Shown: positions 42,832 to 52,374, numbered from the stretch's first letter. The stretch is DNA of 64,000 nucleotides from UBA2357 sp041678045 (GCA_041678045.1 JBAYOV010000011.1:11444-75443), one strand, 5' to 3'. Numbers and translations are program-made. The notes: generated by a model not told the origin, from the sequence alone.

Positions 42832-44817
42832 ATGCTTGCGGGTACCCGCCACAGCCTGGGCAGCAAGATCATCGGCATGTTGCTGGTGTTCTTCCTGTTC
42901 GCGCTGTGTGCGATTGGTGTCACCCTGTTCGTGTCCTGGCAGCTGAAAGGCGCCTCGGCGGCGATCAACGATGCCGGCAGCCTGCGCATGAAGGCTTACC
43001 AGATTGGTCATCACCTGAACGGCTTTGCCGGAACCTCACCGGTTGCGGCCACATCCGTTGCTGGCCCGCAGCACTTTGCAGCCACGCTGGAGCAGATGGT
43101 GCTCAGGATGGAGCACACCTTGCACGACCTGCAGCGCGGCGACCCGGCCCGTCCGTTGTTCATTCCGCGTGGCGACGGCATTCCGGCCACCCTGGCGGTC
43201 CTCATTGACGACTGGCGCGCAGGGCTGCGTCCGGTGCTGCAGCAACTGCGCGCGCAGCCCCCCGAACAGCGCGACGATCCGCGCGTGGTGGCCTATACCC
43301 AAGCCCTGCCGGGTTTTGTGGCCGACATCGACACCCTGGTAGTGAAGATGGAGCGCAGTTACGCGCGCAGCACCAACATCCTGCAGATGTCGCAAGTGGC
43401 CCTGCTGTTGCTGGCCGTGGCCGGCACGCTGATCCTGATCCGCTTTTTCTTCGTGCAGGTGATCCGTCCGCTGGGCGAGCTGACGGCCGGTGTGGCGCAC
43501 TGGGCACGCGATGACTTCTCGCACCGCCTGGAAGTCACCTCCGAAGATGAGTTCGGTCGCCTGGCCGAAGGCTTCAACCGCACCGCCGGCCATCTGCAGG
43601 ACCTGTACGCCACGCTGGAGCAGCGGGTGGCCGACAAGACCCGCTCGCTCAGCGAGAAGCACCGTCAGCTGGGCATCCTGTATGCCACCAGCGACTTTCT
43701 GAGCAGTGCCAGCGATGTGGACGGGCTGTGCCGTGGCTTCCTGCAGCAGGTGATGCATTCCTTCCGGGCCAGCGCCGGAGCGGTCAGGCTGCTTGACCGG
43801 GAGGGGGCGCAGTTGTGCATCACGGTAGGCGAGGGTTTGCAGGATGATTTCCTGTCCGATGAGGCGGTGCTGTCGTGCAATGACTGTTTGTGCGGCGCGG
43901 CCAGCCGGGTACGCGGCACGCTGATCGCCATGCCGCTGCAGCAGCGCGACGCTGTGCCCCGGGAGACCTGTCGCAAGGCCGGTTTTGCGCTGGTCACCGC
44001 CACCGCCGTGGTTGCCGGCAAACGCACCATCGGGGTGTTCAACCTGTATTTCGCACAGCCCGGCGAGTTGCCCGGCTCCGATCGGCAACTGCTTGAAACG
44101 CTTGGTCAGCAACTCGGGGCAGCCATCGAGGGCTTGCGCCTGCAGGCGCGTGCGCGCGAGCTGGCGGTGTCCGAAGAGCGCAACCTGATTGCCCGTGAGC
44201 TGCACGACTCGATTGCCCAGGCGCTGGCCTTCATGAACCTGCAGGTGCAGATGCTCGAAGGGGCGCTGGGGCGGGGAGACGAGCGCGGCATGCGCAACGG
44301 GCTGCGTTTGCTGCATCAGGGACTGCAGGAAAGCTACGACGACGTGCGCGAACTGATGGTGCATTTTCGCGCCCGGGTGGGCGAGCACGATCTGGACAAG
44401 GCGATCGGCGACAGCCTGCGCCGGCTGTCCGAGCAAAGCGGGATTGCCACCAGCCTGGATGTGCAGGGCGGGGGCGCGCCGCTCGACCCCGAGGTGGAAA
44501 CGCAGGTGCTCTACATCGTGCAGGAAGCCCTGTCCAACGTGCGCAAGCATGCTTCGGCCCGCTCGGTGCAGGTGCGCATACGGCGGGCGCTCGACGGGCT
44601 GGACATTCAGGTGCGTGACGACGGCAGCGGCATTCCAGAGGACACCCTCGGAACGCTCGACACCGCCGAGCACATCGGCATGGAGGTGATGCGCGAGCGG
44701 GCGCGTGGCATCGGCGGGCGACTGTCGATACACTCCCGCCCGGGGCAGGGCACCCAGGTCAGCCTGTCCCTGCCTCGCCGTGCGGCAGGCTCTGGAGAGG
44801 AAAATGAGTGTGAGTGA
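42832..44817 (+). CDS. narX: Nitrate/nitrite sensor histidine kinase NarX
   Basis: This is a 661-residue sensor kinase. The first helix (IIGMLLVFFLFALCAIGVTLFVSW) is followed by the nitrate-binding P-box (INDAGSLRMKAYQIGHHL). A second helix near ~185-207 leads into HAMP, and a Cys-rich central GAF-like module carries CNDCLCGAASRV and ETCRKAGF. The HisKA_3 core has ERNLIARELHDSIAQALAF and the ATPase domain VRDDGSGI. It phosphorylates NarL. ATG 42832 is chosen because it opens just before the first helix; a GTG at 42688 overlapping the ppiC stop is in frame but would add unconserved sequence that includes the hairpin. It overlaps narL by 14 nt. Confidence 0.93.
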   Translation: MLAGTRHSLGSKIIGMLLVFFLFALCAIGVTLFVSWQLKGASAAINDAGSLRMKAYQIGHHLNGFAGTSPVAATSVAGPQHFAATLEQMVLRMEHTLHDLQRGDPARPLFIPRGDGIPATLAVLIDDWRAGLRPVLQQLRAQPPEQRDDPRVVAYTQALPGFVADIDTLVVKMERSYARSTNILQMSQVALLLLAVAGTLILIRFFFVQVIRPLGELTAGVAHWARDDFSHRLEVTSEDEFGRLAEGFNRTAGHLQDLYATLEQRVADKTRSLSEKHRQLGILYATSDFLSSASDVDGLCRGFLQQVMHSFRASAGAVRLLDREGAQLCITVGEGLQDDFLSDEAVLSCNDCLCGAASRVRGTLIAMPLQQRDAVPRETCRKAGFALVTATAVVAGKRTIGVFNLYFAQPGELPGSDRQLLETLGQQLGAAIEGLRLQARARELAVSEERNLIARELHDSIAQALAFMNLQVQMLEGALGRGDERGMRNGLRLLHQGLQESYDDVRELMVHFRARVGEHDLDKAIGDSLRRLSEQSGIATSLDVQGGGAPLDPEVETQVLYIVQEALSNVRKHASARSVQVRIRRALDGLDIQVRDDGSGIPEDTLGTLDTAEHIGMEVMRERARGIGGRLSIHSRPGQGTQVSLSLPRRAAGSGEENECE

Positions 44818-45535
44818 GAGCATCCGCATCCTGCTGGTCGATGACCACAAGCTGTTTCGCAGCGGCATTCGTTCGCTGCTGCAGTTGTATCCCGAGTTCG
44901 ACATCATCGGCGAGGCTGGCGACGGCATGGAGGGGGTCAAGCGCAGCGTGCAACTGCAGCCCGATGTGGTGCTGCTCGACCTGCACATGCCGGGCCTGAC
45001 CGGGGTGGAGTCGGCGAGGCTGATCAAGGAGGCTGCGCCTGACATTCAGGTGCTGGTGCTGACCGTGTCCGAGGAAGGCGACGATCTGCTGCAGGCGCTG
45101 CGTGCCGGGGCCTGCGGTTATCTGTTGAAGAACATCGAGGCCGATACCCTGGTGTCGGCCATTCGTGCGGCAGCGGCCGGCGAGTCGGTGGTGTCGCCGC
45201 AGATGCTGGGCAAACTCATCGACAGCGTGCGCGAAGGGCGCGAGGCGGCCCAGGGAGCTGGCACCGGGCCACGTGCGCAGCCTGCCGGCGGCGGTGCTGG
45301 AAGCAGTGGCAGTGCTGCTGGCGAGGGCAGCGCGGGACTGGCGGGGCTGACGCCGCGCGAACGCGAAATTCTCGCTTTCATTGCCCGTGGTGCGAGCAAC
45401 AAGGAAGTTGCCCGGACGCTGGCGCTGGCTGAGAGCACGGTGAAAATTCATGTTCAGAACCTGCTGCGCAAGCTTGGCCTGAACAGCCGGGTACAGGCTG
45501 CGGTCTGGGCCGTGGAGCATGGCTTGGGCGGTTGA
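44804..45535 (+). CDS. narL: Nitrate/nitrite response regulator NarL
   Basis: This 243-residue regulator has receiver motifs LLVDDHKLFRSGIRSLL, VVLLDLHMPGLTGVE (phospho-Asp) and YLLKNIEADTL (Lys). The LuxR-type helix-turn-helix is LTPREREILAFIARGASNKEVARTLALAESTVKIHVQNLLRKL. The linker between the domains is enlarged by a Gly/Ala/Ser-rich stretch (~30 residues around 145-178), not usual in E. coli NarL. It activates nar genes under nitrate. GGAGAGG precedes the ATG, which overlaps the end of narX. Confidence 0.93.
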   Translation: MSVSESIRILLVDDHKLFRSGIRSLLQLYPEFDIIGEAGDGMEGVKRSVQLQPDVVLLDLHMPGLTGVESARLIKEAAPDIQVLVLTVSEEGDDLLQALRAGACGYLLKNIEADTLVSAIRAAAAGESVVSPQMLGKLIDSVREGREAAQGAGTGPRAQPAGGGAGSSGSAAGEGSAGLAGLTPREREILAFIARGASNKEVARTLALAESTVKIHVQNLLRKLGLNSRVQAAVWAVEHGLGG

Positions 45536-45655
45536 GGGCTGCCACTGGTCTGCTGGCGATGCAGTTTGGGGGGCGATCGCGCTATGCTTGCAACAGGGTG
45601 TGCGCCATGCGCATGCCATGTCTTGCAATCGGGCGTGGCCGGGGAGGGGCTGAGC

Positions 45656-47311
45656 ATGAACAGACAATTCAACAGGCTCGAAGGTGTCAATATCGTTGAC
45701 ATTCATCGGCGTGAGACCTTCTTCGGCAATCTGCAGTGGCGCGATGGCGTGATCACTGACATCGAACGCCTGGGGCCGGAGCAGGAGGGCGCGCGATGCC
45801 TGATCCCCGGTCTCATCGATGCGCATGTACACATCGAGAGCTCCATGCTCACCCCGGCCGAGTTTGGGCGCATTGCCTGCCGTCACGGCACGGTGGCCTC
45901 GGTGTCCGATCCGCATGAAATCGCCAACGTGCTGGGCGTGAGCGGCGTGCGTTTCATGGTCGACAATGCGCGCCGTTCTCCCTTCCGCGTGTTCTGGGGG
46001 GCACCGTCCTGCGTGCCGGCCACCGCCTTCGAGACGGCAGGGGCCGAACTTGAAGCGGACGACATCGAACAACTGTTCGCCTCCGGCGATGCAGTGTATC
46101 TGTCCGAAATGATGAATTTCCCCGGCGTGCTGTCGGGCGATGCCGGGGTGCATGCGAAGCTCGCGCTGGCGCACCGCCGCAAGCTGCCGGTGGACGGGCA
46201 CGCACCGGGCCTGAGGGGCGAGGCGCTCAGGCAGTATGTGGCCGCTGGCATCGGCACCGACCATGAGTGCACCACGCTGGAGGAGGCCGAGGAAAAGATC
46301 GCGGCCGGGATGTGCATACAGATTCGCGAAGGCTCGGCCGCACGCAACTTCGACACCCTGCACCCGCTGATTGCCCGCTGGCCCGACAAGGTGATGTTCT
46401 GCAGCGACGACAAACACCCCGACGAACTGCTCGAAGGGCATATCGACCGTCTGCTGGCGCGGGCCGTGGCGCTCGGACATGACGTGCATGATGTGCTGCG
46501 CTGCGCCTCGCTCAACCCGGTGCGTCACTACAATCTGCCGATGGGGCTGCTGGCGCTGGGCGAGCGGATGGACGCAGTGGAGGTCGATGACCTGAAGGAT
46601 TTCCGCGTCCGGCGCACCTGGGTGGGGGGGCGGCTGGTGGCCTGCGATGGCGAAAGCCTGCTCGAACCGGTGCCGGTGGAGCCGGTGAACCGCTTCGCCA
46701 CCACCCCTTTTGCAGCGGATGATTTCAGGGTGCCCTGGTGGCACGGCGATGCGGCACGGCAGTTGAGGGTGATCGAGGTCATCGACGGTGAGCTGCTCAC
46801 CCGGGAGTGCAGGCTGGCCCCGCGTTGCGAGGGCGGACAGGTGTTGCCCGACATCGACCGCGATGTGCTGTTGCTGGCAGTGGTCAACCGTTATCACAAG
46901 GCGCCCCCCGCGCTGGCCTTCGTGCGTGGTTTTGGCCTGCGGCAGGGCGCGCTGGCGTCGTCGGTGGCGCACGATTCGCACAACATCGTGGCGGTGGGGG
47001 TGAGTGCGGCAGCGGTGTGTGCGGCGGTGAATGAGGTCATCGCGCACCGGGGCGGCATTGCTGCAGTTGCGCCGGACGGCGTGCACAGCCTGCCCTTGCC
47101 GGTGGCCGGGCTGATGAGCGACCGGGACGGCGACCGGGTGGGCCAGGCCTACGCGCAGCTTCAGGCGCTCGGGCAGCGCCTTGGCTCGCCGTTGCGCGCA
47201 CCGTACATGACGCTTTCCTTCATGGCCTTGCTGGTGATTCCGGAGCTGAAGCTGAGCGATCAGGGTCTCTTCGATGGCCGCACCTTCAATTTTGTCGATC
47301 TTTCGGCATGA
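45656..47311 (+). CDS. ade: Adenine deaminase
   Basis: This 551-residue amidohydrolase-fold enzyme converts adenine to hypoxanthine and ammonia in purine salvage. Motifs seen are PGLIDAHVHIESSMLTPAEFGR (metal ligands), VSDPHEIANVLG, DHECTTLEEAEEKIAAGM, MFCSDDKHPDELLEGHID and the C-terminal DSHNIVAVG. All fit the bacterial Ade family in length and order. The ATG at 45656 has GGGGAGGGG upstream; the open frame upstream to 45566 lacks conserved sequence. It follows narL on the same strand but is probably an independent unit. Confidence 0.93.
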   Translation: MNRQFNRLEGVNIVDIHRRETFFGNLQWRDGVITDIERLGPEQEGARCLIPGLIDAHVHIESSMLTPAEFGRIACRHGTVASVSDPHEIANVLGVSGVRFMVDNARRSPFRVFWGAPSCVPATAFETAGAELEADDIEQLFASGDAVYLSEMMNFPGVLSGDAGVHAKLALAHRRKLPVDGHAPGLRGEALRQYVAAGIGTDHECTTLEEAEEKIAAGMCIQIREGSAARNFDTLHPLIARWPDKVMFCSDDKHPDELLEGHIDRLLARAVALGHDVHDVLRCASLNPVRHYNLPMGLLALGERMDAVEVDDLKDFRVRRTWVGGRLVACDGESLLEPVPVEPVNRFATTPFAADDFRVPWWHGDAARQLRVIEVIDGELLTRECRLAPRCEGGQVLPDIDRDVLLLAVVNRYHKAPPALAFVRGFGLRQGALASSVAHDSHNIVAVGVSAAAVCAAVNEVIAHRGGIAAVAPDGVHSLPLPVAGLMSDRDGDRVGQAYAQLQALGQRLGSPLRAPYMTLSFMALLVIPELKLSDQGLFDGRTFNFVDLSA

Positions 47312-47318
47312 GGTTGGC

Positions 47319-48716
47319 ATGAGGGGTGGGGCGGATGTGCGTGGCCGGCTGGCCGCGCTGGCGGTGGGCGTTGGAGTGTGGGTAGGGGTGGGGGTAGGGG
47401 TGTCCTGGTCAGGGCTGGCCACGTCCGGTCCGGCCATTCCGGAGCCCGCGCAGGCGCGCACGTTGCAGACGGCTGAGGGCGACGTGCTCGATGTGTGGGT
47501 GCATGCGCCAGCCAGTGTTGCGGGCCGTGCCGGCGGGCCGTTGTTCATCTGGCTTGCCAACCAGTATGCGGAGATGGCCCGGCCACAGCAGATTGCTGCC
47601 TGGCTGGCCGCAGAGGGCGCCACGGTCTGGCAGGTCGATCTGCTCGATGCGCTGTTTCTGGAGCGCAGCGCAGAGGCAATCCGCAGCATGAGCGGGACGC
47701 CGGTGGCCACGCTGGTCGAGGCGGCCGTGGCCGAAGCCGCCGGGGCTCCGGTGCTGCTGGTGGCCAGTGACCGCATGGCGGCCCCTGCGCTGAAGGGGTT
47801 GCATGTCTGGCAGCAGCGGCGTGCCGCTGAACCGGGTGCTGCGCATGAGGGGCCGCCGGCCGTGGGGGCGGTGCTGTTCTTTCCGAACCTGTATCGTGGC
47901 ACGCCGGTGGCGGGCGAACCCCCGGAGCTGTTGTCGGTGGTGCAGGGCACCACGTTGCCGGTGATGATCATGCAGCCCGAGCTGGGCACCAACCGCGCGC
48001 GGCTGGGCGAACTGCTCGCACAGCTGTATCGGGCGGGCAGCCCCGCTCATGCCTGGCTGGTGCGCGGGATGCGGGATTACTACCTGCTGCAGACCGAGCA
48101 GCCTGCCAGCGAAAGCCTTGAAAACCTCGCCGGCCCGGTGCCGCCCGAGGTGGAGGAGGCGATTGCCGCCACACCCGCCCGCTTGCTCGCATCTGCACGT
48201 TTGCTGGCGGCCGCCCCGCGTCCGCAGGGGGTGGCCAATGTGCGCATTGATGACGATGCGCCGGTGGTGCCGGCCTATGGCCTGATCGAGCGTCCTGCCG
48301 ATCCGGCGCCCGGTTTCGTGCTGCACGACGCCCGGGGTGTGGAGCATGCGATGGACGAACAGGCGGGGCGGGTGACGCTGGTAAATTTCTGGGCCACCTG
48401 GTGCCCGCCCTGTGTGCATGAAATCCCGTCGATGAACCGCCTGGCGGCCGCCTACGATGGCGAAGATTTTGCCATCGTGTCGGTCAACTTCAAGGAAGAG
48501 GCGGCCCACATTCTGGCGTTCATGAACAGGGTGCGGGTCGATTTTCCGGTGCTGATGGATGAGGACGGGGCGGTGTCCGGGCGATGGGGCGTGTTTGCGT
48601 TCCCCAGCTCCTTTCTGGTGGATCGCGAGGGCCGGGTGCGTTACTCGGTCAACACCGCGATCGAGTGGGACGCCGACGAAGTGAAGTCGGTGATCGACGC
48701 CCTCGTGGCGGAGTGA
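47319..48716 (+). CDS. TlpA-type thioredoxin fused to a degenerate alpha/beta-hydrolase-like domain
   Basis: This 465-residue exported protein has a Gly/Val-rich N-terminal hydrophobic segment (LAALAVGVGVWVGVGVGVSW). Residues ~50-270 look like an alpha/beta-hydrolase relative (FIWLANQYAEMARPQQIAAWLAAEGATVWQVDL), but the nucleophile elbow reads LLVASDRMAAP and lacks GxSxG. The last ~140 residues form a TlpA/ResA thioredoxin domain with the redox motif WATWCPPC and the cis-Pro region VFAFPSSFLVDREG. It may reduce periplasmic disulphides, for example in cytochrome maturation. The function of the fused part is unknown. The start is 7 nt after the ade stop. Confidence 0.8.
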   Translation: MRGGADVRGRLAALAVGVGVWVGVGVGVSWSGLATSGPAIPEPAQARTLQTAEGDVLDVWVHAPASVAGRAGGPLFIWLANQYAEMARPQQIAAWLAAEGATVWQVDLLDALFLERSAEAIRSMSGTPVATLVEAAVAEAAGAPVLLVASDRMAAPALKGLHVWQQRRAAEPGAAHEGPPAVGAVLFFPNLYRGTPVAGEPPELLSVVQGTTLPVMIMQPELGTNRARLGELLAQLYRAGSPAHAWLVRGMRDYYLLQTEQPASESLENLAGPVPPEVEEAIAATPARLLASARLLAAAPRPQGVANVRIDDDAPVVPAYGLIERPADPAPGFVLHDARGVEHAMDEQAGRVTLVNFWATWCPPCVHEIPSMNRLAAAYDGEDFAIVSVNFKEEAAHILAFMNRVRVDFPVLMDEDGAVSGRWGVFAFPSSFLVDREGRVRYSVNTAIEWDADEVKSVIDALVAE

Positions 48717-48728
48717 GGCGGCCGGGTG

Positions 48729-51239
48729 TCAGCCCGGCACTTCGGAGCGTGCCCGTTGCTGCGGGTCTTCCAGCCGGTTGTGCACGACGCAGCGGTTGCG
48801 GCCGCTGCGCTTGGCCTCGTACAGGGCCTCATCGGCAATCTTCAGGCACTCGCTGGCTTCGCGGGCGGAGACCGGTTTTTTCAGGTACAGCCCAATGCTG
48901 ATCGTGAAGCCGAATGTATCGTTGCCCGCCCGGATGCGCAGTGCTGCCACTTTCTGGCGCAGCGCCTCGAAACAGGCCTTCGCTTCGTCTTCATCTTCGA
49001 AGCTGGCAAACACCACAAACTCTTCTCCGCCAATGCGCGCGAGGTGGTCGGTACCGCGCCGGAAGTGTTCGCGCAGGCAGGTGGCGAGCTGTTGCAGGCA
49101 CTGGTCGCCGACGGCATGGCCCCAGGTGTCGTTGACTTGCTTGAAATGGTCGATGTCGACCATCGCCACCATGAAGCCGAGCCGGTTGCGCCGGCATTGC
49201 TGGAAGTTGCGCGGAAACTCCCGGTCGAAGTATTTCCGGTTGCCGATCTCGGTCAGCCCGTCGATGAGGTTGTGGGCCTCAAGCAGGCGATTGGCCTCGG
49301 CGAGCCTGCGGTTGAGGGTTTTGAGCTTGCGGTTCCAGAAGAACAGCGCGGACAGGATGAGCAGGGCAGCGAGTACGATCTGCCACAGCAGCCGGTAGTC
49401 GATGCGTTCTTCCACATGCAGGGTGCGCCAGTTGGTTTCTATGGTCTGACGCTCCTGATCGGTGATCGAGTCGACCAGTTTTTGCGCGATGCCGGCCAGC
49501 TCCGGGTGGTCGTTGCGGGTGGCCATGGCCAGGGCGCCGTCCAGTGGGGCGCGGCCAATGAACTTGATGTCGGTGATTCTGTGCTGCTGTAGGTAATGAC
49601 TGGCTGTGAGCAGGGTGCCTAGATAGGCATACACATCTCCCCGCTGCAGGCGGCGCAGGCCGTCTTCCTGATTGTCGACCATGACCAGCCGGATTTGCGG
49701 GTATCGGGTGCGCATCAATTCAATGAAGGCGGAGTCGCGCACGATGCCGACACTCTTGTCGTTCAATTCACTCATATCGTCGATAAAGGGGGTTTCCCGC
49801 CGCCCGAGCACCACGCTGGGCACCACATACAGGGGGGTGGTGAAGTTTAGGTAGCCCAGCCGCTCGGACGTTTTCATGGCCAGCGGCAGGATGTCGCAAC
49901 TGCGGTCCATCATGGCCTGAAGCGATGCCTTCAAGCTGGGCAGGGGCGTGATTTCGAACTGTATGCCACTGCGTTTGGTGAAAAGAGTCAGAAAATCGGA
50001 TGACATGCCGGTCAGCAAACCGTCCTGGTTGAGTCCCACCATCGGCATCCAGTTCGGAGTCACGCATACACTCAGGCTGTGGCCCCGTGATTGAAGGTAG
50101 TCCTGTTCGGCGGCATTCAGCACGATGGGCTGTGCTGCATCGTCAGCGCCGCGTGTGCGGTCTCCCGCGTCCTCGACGGCTGCACCCAGCCAGCGATCTT
50201 CGATGGTGCGCAGCTCGGTGGGGGAAATCCGTTGCAAGGCCTGGTCGATGATGCCGGCCAGGGGTTCCAGTGCCGGACGCACGGCAAAGCGCAGGTCTTC
50301 GCCGCCGATGCCGTCGAGTTGCAGCTCCCCGGCCACCCGCACATCCGCCAGGGCCAGTTCGCGCACCCAGTGGTTGCCGTGCGGCAGGGCGGCGAGCACC
50401 ACATCCACCGTGCCTTCGGCCAGTGCGGCGAACATGGACTGCTGGCTGGAAAAGGCCACGACGTCGTCGCCGAACAGGCGTCGCAGCGGTGCTTCGTAGT
50501 AGATGCCGTTGCCCAGCGCGATGCGCAGGCCGCGCAGGTCTTCCGGACTGTTGAGGCGCAGTTCCGGCCTTCGGGTGAAGGCCACGTTGGGGATCACATG
50601 ATAGGGGTGGGTGAAGCGTGCGAAGGCTTCCCGCTCGGGGCTGAACGAGATGTTGCTCATCACGTCGATCTCGCCTCTCTGGAACAGGTCGATGAGCACG
50701 CTCCAGCGGTCGGTGACCGGAATCACCTGCAGGCCGGTGAGGTCCTGCACCCGGGTGAGCATATCGACCGCCAGTCCTTGCACTTTGCCGCCGTCGTGGA
50801 AGCTGAAAGGGGGGTAGTCGCGCATGATGCCCACCCGCACCGGTCCGAGGCGGCGCACGTAGGCACGGGACTGTTCGCTGAGTACGTCGGCGGGCGTGGT
50901 GGCGTCGATCTCGCCCCGCAGAAAGGCCGGGTAAAGCTCGGGCCAGCTGCCGGCGCGGTATTCGAACTCGATGTTGGCCTGCGCGGCCAGGGCTTCGAGC
51001 ACGTCAATCGAAAAGCCGGTCACCCGGCCGTCCTCGATCCAGGAGTAGGGCTCGTTGTTGTCGACGATGCCGATGCTCACCCGCAGCGGTGGGGGCGGGG
51101 CGTTTGCATCGTTCTCCGTGGGGGCTCCGGCGGCCAGTGCCAGCCCGCTCAGCAGCAGGGTGACGACAAGTGCGCACAGTATTCTCCATGCCGGACATGA
51201 GCGATTGAGGCGAGCGACAGGGTACGGGCTGGCAGACAT
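48729..51239 (-). CDS. Diguanylate cyclase with tandem periplasmic solute-binding domains
   Basis: This 836-residue protein has a signal/transmembrane segment (RILCALVVTLLLSGLALAAG). Two type II periplasmic binding domains follow, at ~50-285 and ~315-540 (LRVSIGIVDNNEPYSWIEDGRVTGFSIDVLEAL; LSVCVTPNWMPMVGLNQDGLLTGMSSDFLTLF). A membrane helix near 565 (IVLAALLILSALFFW) leads to a GGDEF domain with the active motif GGEEF. The product-inhibition site RGTD lies five residues before it. It should make cyclic-di-GMP in response to an amino-acid-like or other small periplasmic ligand; the ligand is unknown. Confidence 0.9.
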   Translation of the reverse strand: MSASPYPVARLNRSCPAWRILCALVVTLLLSGLALAAGAPTENDANAPPPPLRVSIGIVDNNEPYSWIEDGRVTGFSIDVLEALAAQANIEFEYRAGSWPELYPAFLRGEIDATTPADVLSEQSRAYVRRLGPVRVGIMRDYPPFSFHDGGKVQGLAVDMLTRVQDLTGLQVIPVTDRWSVLIDLFQRGEIDVMSNISFSPEREAFARFTHPYHVIPNVAFTRRPELRLNSPEDLRGLRIALGNGIYYEAPLRRLFGDDVVAFSSQQSMFAALAEGTVDVVLAALPHGNHWVRELALADVRVAGELQLDGIGGEDLRFAVRPALEPLAGIIDQALQRISPTELRTIEDRWLGAAVEDAGDRTRGADDAAQPIVLNAAEQDYLQSRGHSLSVCVTPNWMPMVGLNQDGLLTGMSSDFLTLFTKRSGIQFEITPLPSLKASLQAMMDRSCDILPLAMKTSERLGYLNFTTPLYVVPSVVLGRRETPFIDDMSELNDKSVGIVRDSAFIELMRTRYPQIRLVMVDNQEDGLRRLQRGDVYAYLGTLLTASHYLQQHRITDIKFIGRAPLDGALAMATRNDHPELAGIAQKLVDSITDQERQTIETNWRTLHVEERIDYRLLWQIVLAALLILSALFFWNRKLKTLNRRLAEANRLLEAHNLIDGLTEIGNRKYFDREFPRNFQQCRRNRLGFMVAMVDIDHFKQVNDTWGHAVGDQCLQQLATCLREHFRRGTDHLARIGGEEFVVFASFEDEDEAKACFEALRQKVAALRIRAGNDTFGFTISIGLYLKKPVSAREASECLKIADEALYEAKRSGRNRCVVHNRLEDPQQRARSEVPG

Positions 51240-51336
51240 CGGGCAGTCCGGAGTGTGAGCAGTCGCTTATTCTGTGCCTTAGCCGGGGGGCGTGGCAATG
51301 GATTTCATGCTGGGAGGCTGTGCATCTTCAGATCGT

Positions 51337-52008
51337 TCACTCGACCGGTTTTTCAAAATAGGTGTCCGGGAAGGGTTCGTTGGCAAGGGTGTAGTGCCAC
51401 CATTCCTCGGGCAGGTTCACAAAGCCGTGGCGCTGCATGGTGTCGCGCAGCAGCAGGCGGTGGGTGCGCTGGGTGTCGTCAATGTGGGGGCTGTCGGTGT
51501 GGGACAGCGGGTCGAAGAAGTCAAAGCCGGTGCCCATGTCGAGTTCCACGGCCTGGCCGTTCTCGAAGCGCACCAGGGTGAGGTCGATGGTGCTGCCCCG
51601 GCTGTGTCCGGAGCGTTCGGCAATGTAGCCATCGCGAAAGAGGTTGGCCTTGTCCACCTGCGGGTAATAGGCGGCCTTCATGCGCAGGTCTTCCAGATTG
51701 CGCGCCCAGCGCACGAAATGCGTCACGGCCATTTGTGGGCGGTAGCAGTCGAAGACCTTGATGCCCAGCCCTTCAGCCTGCAGTTCCTGCTGCACGCCCG
51801 CGAGCGCGCTGGCAGCCGCTTCGGTGAGCAGGCAGGCGGGACGCCGGTAGCCGTCTATGGCTTCGCCGACAAAGTTGTTCTGGCCGAAGTAGCGGATTTC
51901 GAGTACCGCGTCGGGCACGTGTTCGCTCAGATCGACCAGTTCGGAAGCCTGTGCGCTGAGGCTGCCCAGGGCGAGCAGGAGGGCGGCGGTGAGGTGGCGT
52001 GAGTTCAT
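51337..52008 (-). CDS. ddpX: D-alanyl-D-alanine dipeptidase (VanX/DdpX family)
   Basis: This 223-residue zinc dipeptidase has a signal peptide (LTAALLLALGSLSAQA), so it is likely periplasmic. The zinc and catalytic motifs SGHSRGSTIDLTL and EEWWHYTL are intact. VanX-family enzymes cleave D-Ala-D-Ala. In Gram-negative bacteria they recycle peptidoglycan fragments rather than confer vancomycin resistance. No vanH or vanA gene is nearby. It stands alone between the GGDEF gene and a chemoreceptor. Confidence 0.92.
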   Translation of the reverse strand: MNSRHLTAALLLALGSLSAQASELVDLSEHVPDAVLEIRYFGQNNFVGEAIDGYRRPACLLTEAAASALAGVQQELQAEGLGIKVFDCYRPQMAVTHFVRWARNLEDLRMKAAYYPQVDKANLFRDGYIAERSGHSRGSTIDLTLVRFENGQAVELDMGTGFDFFDPLSHTDSPHIDDTQRTHRLLLRDTMQRHGFVNLPEEWWHYTLANEPFPDTYFEKPVE

Positions 52009-52374
52009 GGCATGGGCTCCAGTGTCGGTATGGATGAGGGTAATGATGTTGTAATTTTACGAAGAAGATGCGTGAGGCAGAAGAGCGATAAGTGGAACCA
52101 ATTCAAAAAGTCTTGTTCAAGAGAAAAAGTAACAAAAAACGGGTTTTTGTCGGTTTGTTGTGCTCTTTGGGCCAGAAGTTCGGGGTTTATGCTGGCCTTA
52201 AATGCCTGCAACCCGGGGAAAACTCCGGAATGTGTGGGTTGTATGGCTTTTTTGGAATAAACTCATTTAATGATTGGCCTTTCAGCGCTCAGGAAGGTCG
52301 ATGCGGGCCACGTGTGTGGCCTTGGCCGTGCCTCGGGGGGCAGGGCCTGTGGCATTCAAACAAGGGGAATCATC
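52009..52374. other. AT-rich intergenic region upstream of the chemoreceptor gene
   Basis: These 366 bp carry divergent promoters for ddpX (leftward) and the chemoreceptor (rightward) and are clearly richer in A and T than their surroundings, especially 52040-52150. Short open frames cross the region but lack ribosome binding sites and recognisable products. I looked for a c-di-GMP (GEMM) riboswitch because of the neighbouring GGDEF gene and saw no convincing match, nor a clear sigma-28 promoter. Confidence 0.5.

Noticed and set aside
51337..52008. Vancomycin-resistance gene
   Set aside because: VanX-type motifs are present, but no vanH/vanA ligase genes are nearby, and Gram-negative homologues serve peptidoglycan dipeptide use.
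52160..52260. Possible cyclic-di-GMP riboswitch upstream of the chemoreceptor
   Set aside because: The expected GEMM core and tetraloop/receptor elements are not recognisable; only an AT-rich leader is seen.
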